46,483 nucleotides of DNA from Mesorhizobium sp. L2C084A000 (GTDB taxonomy: Bacteria; Pseudomonadota; Alphaproteobacteria; Rhizobiales; Rhizobiaceae): assembly GCF_000502875.1 (NCBI RefSeq), contig NZ_AYWX01000011.1, forward strand, positions 213,522-260,004. The letters run 5' to 3'. Positions 16,145 through 25,116 of the stretch are shown here, piece after piece; positions within the stretch are counted from its first letter, which is position 1; every line of letters begins with the position of its first letter. The notes beneath the pieces were generated by a model, which made no database searches, was not told the origin of the DNA, and was given only the letters and a program-made list of their open reading frames with translations. A program made the translations under genes and the position numbers.

Positions 16145-18790
16145 TTATGCCAGCGTACGCTCGACAATATCCCGCAGATCCGCCGATAGGTTTTCGGCGC
16201 CGGCGATCGACAGCAGCGCTTCCCTGGCCTTGGCTTGCCGCAAAGGTTCGAGCGAACGCCACGATCTGAGCGCCGTCGCCAGCCTGGCTGCCACTTGCGG
16301 GTTGCCCTTTTCAACCTCGAGCACAGTCTGAGCAAAGAACCAGTAGCCTTCGCCGTCAGCACGATGGAAGCCGGTCTGGTTGGCGCTGGAGAAGGTGCCG
16401 ATCAGCGAGCGAACTCGATTCGGATTGCCCATCGAGAAGGCCGGGTGGTTGGTCAGGGCCTTCACGGTGTCGACGGTTTGCGGCCCCGGAACGCTGGCCT
16501 GGATCTGGAACCATTTGTCCATGACCAGCGGGTCGGACCCATAGGTCGTCTCGAAAGCCGCCAGCGCCTCGACCGCCTCGGGCGAACCGTGGTGACGATG
16601 CGCGAGCACGGCAAGTGCTGCCGCGCGGTCGGTCATGTTGGTCGCCGACTGGAAATGCCCGGCGGCGAGTGCTGCTCCACCCGGCTGCAGCGACAGATAA
16701 TCCAGCAAGGTGTTGCGCAAGGCGCGTCGTCCGGCGCTCGCCGCGTCGAGGCTGAACGCTTCTCTGTCGGCAAGGCTGCGGTAGAGGCCCGAAAAAACGT
16801 CCCGGTTCGCAGTGCCGATCGCCAGCGCCAGTGCCTCGCGAGCCGCATAGATGGCATCGGGGTCGATGTTCCTGCCGATGTCGCGGGCGATGTCGGCTTC
16901 GCCGGGCAATGCCAGCGCCAGTGCTCGATAGGCCGGCTCCAGCGTCTCGTCACCGGCGATGCTGCCGGCGAGTTCGATCAGCCGCGGTGCAAAGGCCGGC
17001 TGCTTGCCGCCGAGGACCTCGCGGAAGGCTGATATCAGTGCATCGGTCAGCAATGTGTTGAAGGCCTGCCAGCGCGAGAAGGCGTCGCTGTCATGGCGGG
17101 CGAGAAAGAACTGGTCGTCGGCTTTCTGCTCGACGGACAATGTCACCGGCGCCGAAAAGCCGCGGTTGAGCGACACGGCCGGGCGCTCGGTGACGCCTGA
17201 AAACCGCACCATGTGGCGGCGCTTGCGGATATGGATGACGCCGTCCTCGACGCTGGCGCCTTCGACGCCGCTATACGGCACAGGCTTGCCGCCGGCGCCG
17301 ATCAGGCCGAAAGCCAGCGGGATGTGCATCAGCCGCTTGCGGCTTTCGGACGGTGTCGGCGGCACCGACTGCTCGATTTCGAGCGTGAATTCTTGCGCGG
17401 CCGGATTGTGCGTCGAACTGATCGTCAGGTTCGGCGTGCCTGCCTGATGATACCAGAGCGCGAACTGCGACAGGTCGCGGCCGGACGCATCCTCGAACAC
17501 CTTGATGAAATCCTCGATCGTCGCCGCGTCACCGTCGTGTCGCTCGAAATAGAGGTCCATGCCGGCGCGAAAGACGTCGGCACCGAGAATTGTGCGGATC
17601 ATGCGCACCACTTCGGAGCCCTTCTCGTAGACCGTCGCCGTGTAGAAATTGTTGATTTCGCGGTAGCGGCGCGGCCGCACCGGATGCGCCAGCGGACCTT
17701 GGTCCTCGGGAAACTGGTGGGCGCGCAAGGTGCGCACTTCGGCGATGCGCTTGACCGCGCGCGAACGCTGGTCGGCAGAGAATTCGTGATCGCGGAAAAC
17801 CGTCAGGCCTTCCTTCAGGCAGAGCTGGAACCAGTCGCGGCAAGTGATTCTGTTGCCTGTCCAATTGTGGAAATACTCATGCGCGATGATCGCCTCGATA
17901 TTGGCGAAATCGGCGTCCGTCGCGGTCTCCCGGTCGGCCAGCACATATTTGTCGTTGAAGATGTTAAGGCCCTTGTTCTCCATCGCGCCCATGTTGAAGT
18001 CGGACACGGCGACGATGTTGAAGACGTCGAGATCGTATTCGCGGCCGAACGCCTCCTCGTCCCATTTCATCGACCGCTTCAGAGCATCCATCGCGTAGCC
18101 GGCCAGGTTCTCCTTGCCGGGCTCGACATAGATGCCGAGTTCGATCGTGCGGCCCGATAGCGTGACGAAACTGTCCGCAAGCTGGCCGAGATTGCCGGCC
18201 ACCAGCGCGAACAAATAGGACGGCTTGGGGAAAGGGTCGTGCCACACTGCATAGTGCCAGCCGTCGCCGAGGTCGCCCCTGTCGACCGGGTTGCCGTTGG
18301 ACAGGAGCAGCGGCGCTTCGTCACGTATTGCCTCTATGCGCACCGTGTAGACGGACAGGATGTCGGGACGATCGAGGAAATAGGTGATGCGGCGAAAGCC
18401 CTCGGCTTCGCATTGCGTGCAGTAGACATGGCTCGAGCGGTAGAGGCCCATCAGGGCTTCGTTGCCGGCCGGCGCCACCTCGGTCTCTATGAGCAACTGG
18501 AAGCGACGCGCCGCCGGCGGCTTGAGGATGGTCAGTTGATCAGGCGTCGCCAGCAGATCCGCCGGCTTTACCTTCTTGCCGTCGATCTCTATGCGCTTGA
18601 GGGTCAGCCCGTCGCCGTCGAGCACCAGCGGTGCTGACACGGAGACGTCGTCACGACGCTCTATCGTGAGCACGGCGGTGACACGCGTTGCGTCTGGCGA
18701 AAGGCGGAAGGTAAGGTCGGTTTTCGGAATGAGGTAGTCGTTGGGGCGATAGTCTTCGAGTTTGAAGACCTGGCCGGTGTCCGTGCGCAT
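16145..18790 (-). CDS. pepN: Aminopeptidase N (M1 metallopeptidase)
   Basis: PepN is a cytoplasmic zinc aminopeptidase that trims N-terminal residues from peptides. From ATG 18790 the protein has 881 residues, close to the E. coli length. The substrate-binding GAMEN motif is at residues 268-272. The zinc site is HEYFH (His304, Glu305, His308) with the third ligand Glu327 in KEGLT. The C-terminal helical DUF3458-type domains of the bacterial PepN subgroup fill the rest. A TTG start at 18844 in the same frame is possible, but ATG 18790 has an AGGA stretch upstream and gives the usual N-terminus. It is divergent from the molybdenum hydroxylase gene; their shared promoter region is about 156 bases. 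Confidence 0.95.
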   Translation of the reverse strand: MRTDTGQVFKLEDYRPNDYLIPKTDLTFRLSPDATRVTAVLTIERRDDVSVSAPLVLDGDGLTLKRIEIDGKKVKPADLLATPDQLTILKPPAARRFQLLIETEVAPAGNEALMGLYRSSHVYCTQCEAEGFRRITYFLDRPDILSVYTVRIEAIRDEAPLLLSNGNPVDRGDLGDGWHYAVWHDPFPKPSYLFALVAGNLGQLADSFVTLSGRTIELGIYVEPGKENLAGYAMDALKRSMKWDEEAFGREYDLDVFNIVAVSDFNMGAMENKGLNIFNDKYVLADRETATDADFANIEAIIAHEYFHNWTGNRITCRDWFQLCLKEGLTVFRDHEFSADQRSRAVKRIAEVRTLRAHQFPEDQGPLAHPVRPRRYREINNFYTATVYEKGSEVVRMIRTILGADVFRAGMDLYFERHDGDAATIEDFIKVFEDASGRDLSQFALWYHQAGTPNLTISSTHNPAAQEFTLEIEQSVPPTPSESRKRLMHIPLAFGLIGAGGKPVPYSGVEGASVEDGVIHIRKRRHMVRFSGVTERPAVSLNRGFSAPVTLSVEQKADDQFFLARHDSDAFSRWQAFNTLLTDALISAFREVLGGKQPAFAPRLIELAGSIAGDETLEPAYRALALALPGEADIARDIGRNIDPDAIYAAREALALAIGTANRDVFSGLYRSLADREAFSLDAASAGRRALRNTLLDYLSLQPGGAALAAGHFQSATNMTDRAAALAVLAHRHHGSPEAVEALAAFETTYGSDPLVMDKWFQIQASVPGPQTVDTVKALTNHPAFSMGNPNRVRSLIGTFSSANQTGFHRADGEGYWFFAQTVLEVEKGNPQVAARLATALRSWRSLEPLRQAKAREALLSIAGAENLSADLRDIVERTLA

Positions 18791-18946
18791 TCCGTGGGTT
18801 TTCCTGTCGATTGCGTTGGCGGCGGATTGTGTCCGCTGGTCCAAGAAATTTGAAGTCCGCGCTCTTTACACGAAACCGCCCCTCGACAAAACTGAGGCAA
18901 TGCCTATTTCAGGCGTTCCTTCTCCTGTCATCATCACGAGGCATCC

Positions 18947-21253
18947 ATGACCGTCGTCACACCGAAATTCGGCATGGGCGCATCCGTGCTGCGGCGCGAG
19001 GATGCCGCCTTCATCCAGGGCCAGGGCCGCTATACCGACGACATCCAGCCGGCTGGCGTCCTGCATGGCTATGTCCTGCGCTCGCCGGTCGCCAAGGCCA
19101 GCTTCACCATCGGTTCGACCGAGGCGGCGAAGGCGGCACCTGGCGTCCATCTGGTGCTGACCGGCAAGGATCTTGCCCATCTCGGCGATCTGAAATCCGG
19201 CGTCATGCAGGAACAGCCGGACGGCACCAAGGCTCCGACGCGCGACATCCCGATCCTGTGCCGCGACCGCGTCAACTATGTCGGCGATGCCGTTGCCTTC
19301 GTCGTCGCCGACAGCCGAGCCTTGGCGCAGGATGCCGCCGAACTGATCGATGTCGACTACGACGGCGAAGACGCGGCCTCGGGGACGGCAAATGCACTTG
19401 CCGAAGGCACGCCGCTGGTCTGGCCGGAGCTTGGTTCCAACCGCGCCTTCAGCTACCACATGGGCGACAGGAAAAAGACCGAAGCGGCTTTCGCCAAGGC
19501 CGCCCATGTCACCCGCATCGAGTTCGTCAACAACCGGCTGGTGTGCAACTACATGGAGCCGCGCTCCGCGATCGGCGAATGGAACGTTGAGGAGAAGCGC
19601 TTCGTGCTGACCACCGGGTCGCAAGGCGTGCACTCCATGCAGTATATCCTGGCCAGCGTGTTCAAGATCAAGAAAGACCAGCTGCGCGTCATCACGCCTG
19701 ATGTCGGCGGTGGTTTCGGGCCGAAGAGCTTCGTCTACCGCGAATATCCGCTGGTGCTGGAAGCGGCAAAGCGGCTTGGCCGCCCGGTGAAATGGGCGGG
19801 CGACCGCACCGAACACTTCCTGACCGACGCGCAAGGCCGAGACAATTTCGTGAAGGCCGAGATGGCGCTGGACAAGGACGGCCGCTTTCTCGGCATGAAG
19901 GTGGACCTGCTCGCCAACATCGGCGCCTATATCTCGCAATACGGTCCGTTCATCCCCTATATCGGCGTCACCATGTCGACCGGCGTCTATGATATCCAGG
20001 CGCTCGACGTCTCGGTGACCGGCCTCTACACCAACACCTGCCCGGTCGATGCCTATCGCGGTGCCGGCCGACCGGAAGCAGCCTTCCTGCTGGAAAAGCT
20101 GGTCGATGCCTGCGCCCACGATCTCGGCCTGCCTGTCGAGGAGATCCGCCGCCGCAACTTCATCCGGCCGGAGCAATTTCCCTATCGGACGCAAACCGGC
20201 CGCCTCTACGACACCGGTGAATTCGAAGGCCATATGGAGCGCGCCATTGAGCAATCCGAATGGAAAGCGTTTCCGGAGCGGCTGGCGCAATCGAAGGCCG
20301 GCGGAAAAATCCGCGGTCTCGGCATGGCGACCTATATCGAGGCCAGTGCCTTTCCGGGCTCCGAACCGGCCTTCGTCGAACTCAATGGCGATGGCACGGT
20401 GACGCTGAAGATCGGCACCCAGACCAACGGGCAGGGGCACGCCACCGCCTATGCACAGTTCCTGTCGGAAAAGCTCAATCTCGACATCGACAAGATCCAT
20501 GTCCGCCAGGGCGACACCGACGAATTGAAGGCCGGCGGTGGCACTGGCGGCTCGCGCTCCATTCCGCTGGGGGGTGTATCGGCTTCCCGCGCGGGCGAGG
20601 ATCTGGCCAACAAGATCAAGCGCATCGCAGCCGACGAACTGGAGGCTTCTGCCGGCGACATTGAGCTGTCTGATGGTGTTGCCCGCATCGTCGGCACCGA
20701 TCGCTCGATCGATTTTTCCGCTATCGCCAAGGCCGCCAAGACATCAGACGATCTCAAGGGCTTTGGCGAGTTCGTGCAGGACGAATGCACCTATCCCAAC
20801 GGCACCCATATCTGCGAGGTCGAGATCGATCCCGACACCGGCGCGACCGAGATCGTCCGCTACACCATCGTCGACGATTTCGGCGTCACCGTGAACCCGA
20901 TCCTGCTTGCCGGCCAGGTGCATGGCGGCGTCGTGCAAGGTATCGGCCAGGCACTGACCGAGGACACTATCTATGGCGAGGATGGACAGCTTTTGACGGC
21001 GAGCTTCATGGATTACGCCATGCCGCGCGCCGACAATTTCCCGTTCTTCCATTTCGAGACCCGCAACGTGCCTTCGACCACCAATGCACTCGGCATCAAG
21101 GGCGCGGGCGAGGCCGGCACCATCGGCTCGACGCCTGCGGCACTCAATGCGGTGACCGACGCGCTCTGGCGCGCTTATGGCGTCAAGCACATCGACATGC
21201 CGGCAACGCCGGCGCGTATCTGGACGACGATCCGGGAAGCGTCGGGAGCGTGA
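18947..21253 (+). CDS. Molybdenum hydroxylase large subunit, form-II CoxL-like (orphan)
   Basis: A 768-residue member of the xanthine dehydrogenase/aldehyde oxidase family that binds the molybdopterin-cytosine-dinucleotide cofactor. The active-site loop reads AYRGAGR (residues 369-375), the form-II signature, not the AYXCSFR of true CO dehydrogenase. The catalytic base is Glu722 in GAGEAG. N-terminal a/b hammerhead (about residues 20-130) and two long MoCo-binding domains are complete. The substrate is unknown. The FAD subunit (CoxM-like) and 2Fe-2S subunit (CoxS-like) genes that normally flank such a gene are absent on both sides. It overlaps the downstream transporter gene by GTGA, so the two products may act together. 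Confidence 0.88.
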   Translation: MTVVTPKFGMGASVLRREDAAFIQGQGRYTDDIQPAGVLHGYVLRSPVAKASFTIGSTEAAKAAPGVHLVLTGKDLAHLGDLKSGVMQEQPDGTKAPTRDIPILCRDRVNYVGDAVAFVVADSRALAQDAAELIDVDYDGEDAASGTANALAEGTPLVWPELGSNRAFSYHMGDRKKTEAAFAKAAHVTRIEFVNNRLVCNYMEPRSAIGEWNVEEKRFVLTTGSQGVHSMQYILASVFKIKKDQLRVITPDVGGGFGPKSFVYREYPLVLEAAKRLGRPVKWAGDRTEHFLTDAQGRDNFVKAEMALDKDGRFLGMKVDLLANIGAYISQYGPFIPYIGVTMSTGVYDIQALDVSVTGLYTNTCPVDAYRGAGRPEAAFLLEKLVDACAHDLGLPVEEIRRRNFIRPEQFPYRTQTGRLYDTGEFEGHMERAIEQSEWKAFPERLAQSKAGGKIRGLGMATYIEASAFPGSEPAFVELNGDGTVTLKIGTQTNGQGHATAYAQFLSEKLNLDIDKIHVRQGDTDELKAGGGTGGSRSIPLGGVSASRAGEDLANKIKRIAADELEASAGDIELSDGVARIVGTDRSIDFSAIAKAAKTSDDLKGFGEFVQDECTYPNGTHICEVEIDPDTGATEIVRYTIVDDFGVTVNPILLAGQVHGGVVQGIGQALTEDTIYGEDGQLLTASFMDYAMPRADNFPFFHFETRNVPSTTNALGIKGAGEAGTIGSTPAALNAVTDALWRAYGVKHIDMPATPARIWTTIREASGA

Positions 21254-22227
21254 GAGCAGGCCCCGGCAGCCCCTCGGCCACAGCCGGCGATGATGCCGGC
21301 GGGCACGACACGCTTACCGGCATCATGCTCAAGATCGTGTCGGTGGCGGTCTTCGTCGGAATGCAGACCTGCATCAAAGCCGCAGGCACGGTTCCGGCCG
21401 GCCAGATTGTCTTCTTCCGCTCTTTCTTCGCCATCTTCCCGATCATCGCCTTCCTGGCCTTCAGGAAAGAACTCGGCACTGCCTTCACCACCAGGCGTCC
21501 GTTCAACCACATCGCCCGCGGCCTTGTCGGCGTCTGCGCCATGGGGCTCGGCTTTTTTGCGTTGACCCGGCTGCCGCTGCCGGAAGCGATCACGCTGAAC
21601 TACGCGCAGCCGCTGCTGGTGGTGGTGTTCAGCTCGATCTTCCTCGGCGAGGCCATCCGTGTCTATCGCTGGAGCGCGGTCGCGGTCGGCCTGGTCGGCG
21701 TGCTGATCATCTCCTGGCCGGAACTGACGCTGCTGAGTTCCGACGAGGCGCTCGACGATCAGGAAGTGCTTGGCGTCATGGCCGCTCTTGTCGCGGCGGC
21801 GATCTCGGCCGTCGCCATGCTCTTGGTGCGCAATCTCGTGCAAAGCGAGCGCACAGCGACCATCGTGCTGTGGTTTTCGGTGACGGCAAGCGTCATGTCG
21901 CTGCTGTCGCTGCCATTCGGCTGGCAGGCGCTGACGCCGCTCCAGGCAGCTCTCCTTGTTGCCGCCGGCTTCTGCGGCGGCCTCGGCCAGATCCTGATGA
22001 CGGCGGCCTATCGCCATGCCGAGGCCTCGGTGGTGGCGCCGTTCGAATACACCTCGATGATCCTCGGCGTCGTCGTCGGCTATCTCGTCTTCGGCGACGT
22101 CGCCACGCTCCATATGCTTGTCGGCGGCCTGATCGTCGTCGCCGCCGGCATCTTCATCATCTGGCGCGAACGCCAGCTTGGCCTGGAGCGCACCCGCACG
22201 CGCAAGGCGTCTTTGCCTGAAGGGTGA
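21250..22227 (+). CDS. EamA/DMT-family transporter
   Basis: An inner-membrane carrier of the drug/metabolite transporter superfamily, with two EamA repeats of five helices each. The GTG start at 21250 overlaps the stop of the molybdenum hydroxylase gene (GTGA), implying translational coupling, and gives 325 residues. ATG 21325 is an alternative that removes a 25-residue polar leader before the first helix (MLKIVSVAVFVGMQTCIKA). The first repeat contains the typical FFRSFFAIFP and LNYAQPLLVVVFSSIFLGE, the second APFEYTSMILGVVVGYLVFGD. The solute is not predictable. The stop directly abuts that of the convergent regulator, with no intergenic base. Confidence 0.88.
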   Translation: MRAGPGSPSATAGDDAGGHDTLTGIMLKIVSVAVFVGMQTCIKAAGTVPAGQIVFFRSFFAIFPIIAFLAFRKELGTAFTTRRPFNHIARGLVGVCAMGLGFFALTRLPLPEAITLNYAQPLLVVVFSSIFLGEAIRVYRWSAVAVGLVGVLIISWPELTLLSSDEALDDQEVLGVMAALVAAAISAVAMLLVRNLVQSERTATIVLWFSVTASVMSLLSLPFGWQALTPLQAALLVAAGFCGGLGQILMTAAYRHAEASVVAPFEYTSMILGVVVGYLVFGDVATLHMLVGGLIVVAAGIFIIWRERQLGLERTRTRKASLPEG

Positions 22228-23040
22228 TTACGACAGCTCGGCTCGCTCCTTCGCCAACCGAACCAGCACTGTCCTCGTCTGTTCATCGGCGGGGAAAAAC
22301 GATTCGATCGCCAGTTCCGAAAGCGTCACGTCGAGCGGCGTGCCGAAGACAGTGATGGTGCTGATGAACGACAGCACCTGATCGCCATGCGCCAGCCTGA
22401 GCGGATGCACGATGGCATTCGGCTCGACGGACACCGGCCGGCTGCCTTTCAAGCCGGACGGGTAACTGCGCAATTCGCGCTCCAATTCGACCAGCACAGG
22501 GTCACCGCTCGCGTCGTTCTGGTGTTTCAGGCGCTCGAGCAGATGCGTTCGCCATTCCTGAAGGTTGACGATGCGCGGTGCGATGCCGCCGGGATGCAGG
22601 CTGAGGCGAAGCACGTTGACCGGCGGCGTCAGCAGCGAAGCCTCGCTGACATCGTCAAGGAAGGGTGCAATGGCGGCATTGGCCGAAACCAGGTTCCAGT
22701 GGCGGTCGACGGCGAGTGCCGGGAAAGGCTCGTGGCCTTTGAGGACGATCTCGACGGCCGCCATCGCCGGCGCCAGCGTCGTGTCGGTCAGGGAGCGTTC
22801 GCCGAAGCTGGGCGCAAAACCGGCGGCGAGCAGCAATTGATTGCGTTGCCTCAGCGGTATCGACAATTGCTCGGCCAGATGCAGCACCATGTCGCGCGAG
22901 GGCGCGGCGCGGCCGCTTTCGACGAAGCTCAGATGCCGCTGCGAGATCTCGGCCTCCATGGCGAGGTCGAGCTGCGACATGCGGCGGCGGGTGCGCCATT
23001 CGCGAATGAGGCTGCCGGCGGACGTTTGGGGTGTTGTCAT
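22228..23040 (-). CDS. XRE-family regulator with MmyB-like ligand-binding domain
   Basis: A 270-residue regulator. The N-terminal HTH_3/XRE domain (about residues 8-65: IREWRTRRRMSQLDLAMEAE, then SQRHLSFVESGRAAPS) is followed by a PAS-like MmyB ligand-binding domain (about residues 90-265: FPALAVDRHWNLVSANAAI and further). In Streptomyces such proteins respond to fatty-acid-like ligands, but no ligand can be read here. Many rhizobial members sit beside a dehydrogenase or hydrolase gene that they control. This one is convergent to the transporter and shares no visible operon, so its target is unknown. Confidence 0.85.
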   Translation of the reverse strand: MTTPQTSAGSLIREWRTRRRMSQLDLAMEAEISQRHLSFVESGRAAPSRDMVLHLAEQLSIPLRQRNQLLLAAGFAPSFGERSLTDTTLAPAMAAVEIVLKGHEPFPALAVDRHWNLVSANAAIAPFLDDVSEASLLTPPVNVLRLSLHPGGIAPRIVNLQEWRTHLLERLKHQNDASGDPVLVELERELRSYPSGLKGSRPVSVEPNAIVHPLRLAHGDQVLSFISTITVFGTPLDVTLSELAIESFFPADEQTRTVLVRLAKERAELS

Positions 23041-23132
23041 GAGGCATGATTAGGTCGAGAGCAGACGTATTTCAATTACCTCGGAGGTTATCGGTACGGC
23101 ATCCATGTCGGAGATTGGCTACTCGCCAAGCC

Positions 23133-24002
23133 TCAGCCAACTTCCCGCAGCTTTGCCTTCACCTCGAGAAAATCCCGCCACGCCAGCTTCTTGTGCGCGG
23201 GCGTTCGCAAGAGATAGGCCGGGTGCAGCGTCGGCATTGCCGGAATGGCGATGCCGGATGCCGTCGTGTGGACGCGCCAGTTGCCGCGCAGCCGCAGGAT
23301 GCCTTCACTCGTATTGAGCAGGGTTTTTGCCGACGGACCGCCAAGGTTGATCAGCACCTTCGGATTGACCAGTTCGATCTGCCGCTCGATGAATGGCCGG
23401 CAGATCTCGGTTTCGTGCGGCGTCGGCGTGCGATTGCCCGGCGGCCGCCACGGAATGACATTGGCGATATAGACCGAAGTGCGGTCGAGCCCGATCGCCG
23501 CCAGCATGCGGTCGAGCAGCCGGCCCGATCGGCCGACGAAGGGCAGGCCCTCGATGTCCTCGTCGCGGCCGGGTGCCTCGCCGACCAGCATGACGGCGGC
23601 TTCCGGGTTGCCGTCGGCGAACACCAGGTCCTTGGCGGTGGCCTTGAGATTGCAGCCGTCGAACGCCGCCATGTGCTGGCGAAGCTCGTCAAGCGTTGTT
23701 GCCGTCGTTGCCAATTGGCGGGCAAGTGCTGCCTGAATTTCGTCGGGAACCGTGGCCGACGGTGCGCGCAAAACAGGTGGCGCATTTGGCCTGTCGCCCC
23801 CTTCGGGGCGATTTGTCGAACGCTGCTGTGCGGCGGTGCCGCCCGCAGGCGCCGCGGTCGGCGCGCGCTCCGCCGGCTTTGGCGCAACCTCGGCAAACCG
23901 GTTCACCGGCTGGTCTTCAAGCGCCTCGTCGACGCCCGCGCTGGCATAAAAGGCCAGCAGGTCGGCAATATCAGGTCTGTTGTTTGGGGAAGCAGCAGTC
24001 AT
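23133..24002 (-). CDS. Uracil-DNA glycosylase, family-4-like, incomplete Fe-S ligand set
   Basis: Removes uracil from DNA to start base excision repair. The 289-residue protein has a low-complexity Ala/Pro N-terminus (residues 40-90) and then the UDG fold: motif 1 GEAPG (141-145) with GLPFVGRSGRLLD, the RPPGNRTPTPHE segment (187-197) and motif 2 HPAYLLR (260-266). Family-4 enzymes hold a 4Fe-4S cluster with four cysteines. Here only Cys117 and Cys201 remain; the expected partners are Phe114 and Trp185, so a cluster is unlikely. Start ATG 24002 overlaps (ATGA) the stop of a reading frame that comes from the duplicated 3' end of the neighbouring secreted-protein gene. Confidence 0.85.
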   Translation of the reverse strand: MTAASPNNRPDIADLLAFYASAGVDEALEDQPVNRFAEVAPKPAERAPTAAPAGGTAAQQRSTNRPEGGDRPNAPPVLRAPSATVPDEIQAALARQLATTATTLDELRQHMAAFDGCNLKATAKDLVFADGNPEAAVMLVGEAPGRDEDIEGLPFVGRSGRLLDRMLAAIGLDRTSVYIANVIPWRPPGNRTPTPHETEICRPFIERQIELVNPKVLINLGGPSAKTLLNTSEGILRLRGNWRVHTTASGIAIPAMPTLHPAYLLRTPAHKKLAWRDFLEVKAKLREVG

Positions 24003-24053
24003 GGATTCACATTCGTCCGCGTGGCGGCAATTTGCAAGGCTGGCCTCTTGCTC

Positions 24054-24124
24054 CACCCCGTCGGTATGCGCGGATCCTGCACCAGATAGAAGGTCCATCT
24101 GGGCGTATAGTCGGTCATCAGGAA
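24054..24124 (-). repeat. 71-bp direct repeat, outer copy (remnant 3' end of secreted-protein gene)
   Basis: Matches 25118-25188 in the same orientation with four mismatches in 71 bases. On the minus strand it encodes the C-terminal MTDYTPRWTFYLVQDPRIPT segment. After it the frame continues 19 residues (to NVNP) and stops at 24001-23999, overlapping the uracil-DNA glycosylase ATG. This is probably the original 3' end of the gene now ending at 25117. Confidence 0.8.
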
Positions 24125-24354
24125 GGCGTGCACTTTTATCCCACGTGTCCATGCATCAAGAGTGGACCCGGAATGCGCACCTTCACCGAATGTATGCGTT
24201 CCAAACATGAGTCGAACAACGGAATTGCTGGACAGCGGTCAAAGGAAATAGTGCACTCTCACCGCATACTTGGGCGGCGCGCTGGTGGCAGGCTGAGATT
24301 CGGAGTAAAAGACAAGTGTGCGGGTGTCTGCACTTACACAGATCGGATATTGTA

Positions 24355-24732
24355 ATGGCAACGGAGAAAATCGACAAACCAGAGGATTTCATAAATTCCT
24401 TTTCATTCCACGATGTTAGTTTGGACCGAATAAATATCGATTTCGATAGTCAGACTGCGAAGCTGGTTACACCGGATATGAATTGGAATTACGAAGGCAG
24501 CTGTGGATATGTTAAGAGACCGTGCAGCTTAATATTTGGAGGGGCAACCGCGTATTTCATAGACGTTATTGATTTGGAAGGAGTAAGAATAGGAGACATG
24601 AGCACAAATCTCATAGGCGAATTGATTTTGGCAAATATTAATCTTAATCTTGGGGGCGGCAGCTCTGGCCGGGGGCGAGGTCGTGGCAGTATTAGTTTTA
24701 TGTTTAAAACTCTTGAAATAGCCGACATGTAA
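24355..24732 (+). CDS. AT-rich orphan protein of unknown function
   Basis: A 125-residue protein that I do not recognise. Start ATG 24355 is preceded by GGA about 10 bases upstream; the frame is open a further 13 codons. The sequence begins MATEKIDKPEDFINSFSFHD. The rest alternates short beta-like strands (LDRINIDFDSQTAKLVT, ATAYFIDVIDLEG), then a Gly/Arg stretch GGGSSGRGRGRGS (about residues 99-111) and a final strand. The FHD-plus-beta layout is loosely like small immunity proteins of polymorphic toxin systems, but this is only an impression. Base composition and codon use (AAT, ATA, TTT) are far from those of its neighbours, which marks it as recently acquired. No toxin gene lies next to it. 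Confidence 0.55.
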   Translation: MATEKIDKPEDFINSFSFHDVSLDRINIDFDSQTAKLVTPDMNWNYEGSCGYVKRPCSLIFGGATAYFIDVIDLEGVRIGDMSTNLIGELILANINLNLGGGSSGRGRGRGSISFMFKTLEIADM

Positions 24733-24767
24733 TACCCGCCCCTACCGCCACGGGCGTCTCTCAGCGG

Positions 24768-25103
24768 ATGGATCGGAATCACACCCTCCGGCCCGCGCCT
24801 TCCAATGTGCTGGCCACGCGTCTGTCGAGCGGTAGCGCCGAGATCGAGGTGCAGCCGAATTTCGAAGCGGTGTCCTACGTGATCAGCGATCTGACCGTTG
24901 TCACGCGGCTGCAGGGGATTCGGGGCTGATCGACCTCAACGCCGCTGACCAACCTGCTTGCCCAGCGTTTCGCCTCGCTTGGCGTTGATCCGGAGACGGC
25001 CAACTAGTTGGCGATCACAGTCGAATATTCCCGCAGCGGCGCCCGCATCTTTGCCGCAGCCGGGAGCGCAGGGAGCCACCGTTCGCGTGCCGGCATCGCT
25101 TAG
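24768..25103 (+). pseudogene. Decayed fragment resembling type II secretion minor pseudopilin GspK
   Basis: The frame from ATG 24768 reads up to VSYVISDLTVVTRLQG and meets TGA at 24927. Read one frame over, the same place continues GDSGLIDLNAAD. Back in the first frame it goes on NLLAQRFASLGVDPETAN, TAG at 25005, then LAITVEYSRSG to a stop at 25101. The composite GLIDLNAAD-LL-FASLGVDPETA is the helix-hairpin-helix signature I associate with GspK. Two indels and two stops make it a clear relic. The identification rests on this short motif and is tentative. Confidence 0.4.
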
Positions 25104-25116
25104 ATATCGGCATATT

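Noticed and set aside
18866..20500. 544-codon open frame on the minus strand, antisense to the molybdenum hydroxylase gene
   Set aside because: No recognisable domain; composition is His/Arg/Gly-rich in the manner of shadow frames; the plus-strand gene is clearly real.
18947..21253. True carbon monoxide dehydrogenase
   Set aside because: The active-site loop is AYRGAGR, not AYXCSFR, and the partner subunits are missing.
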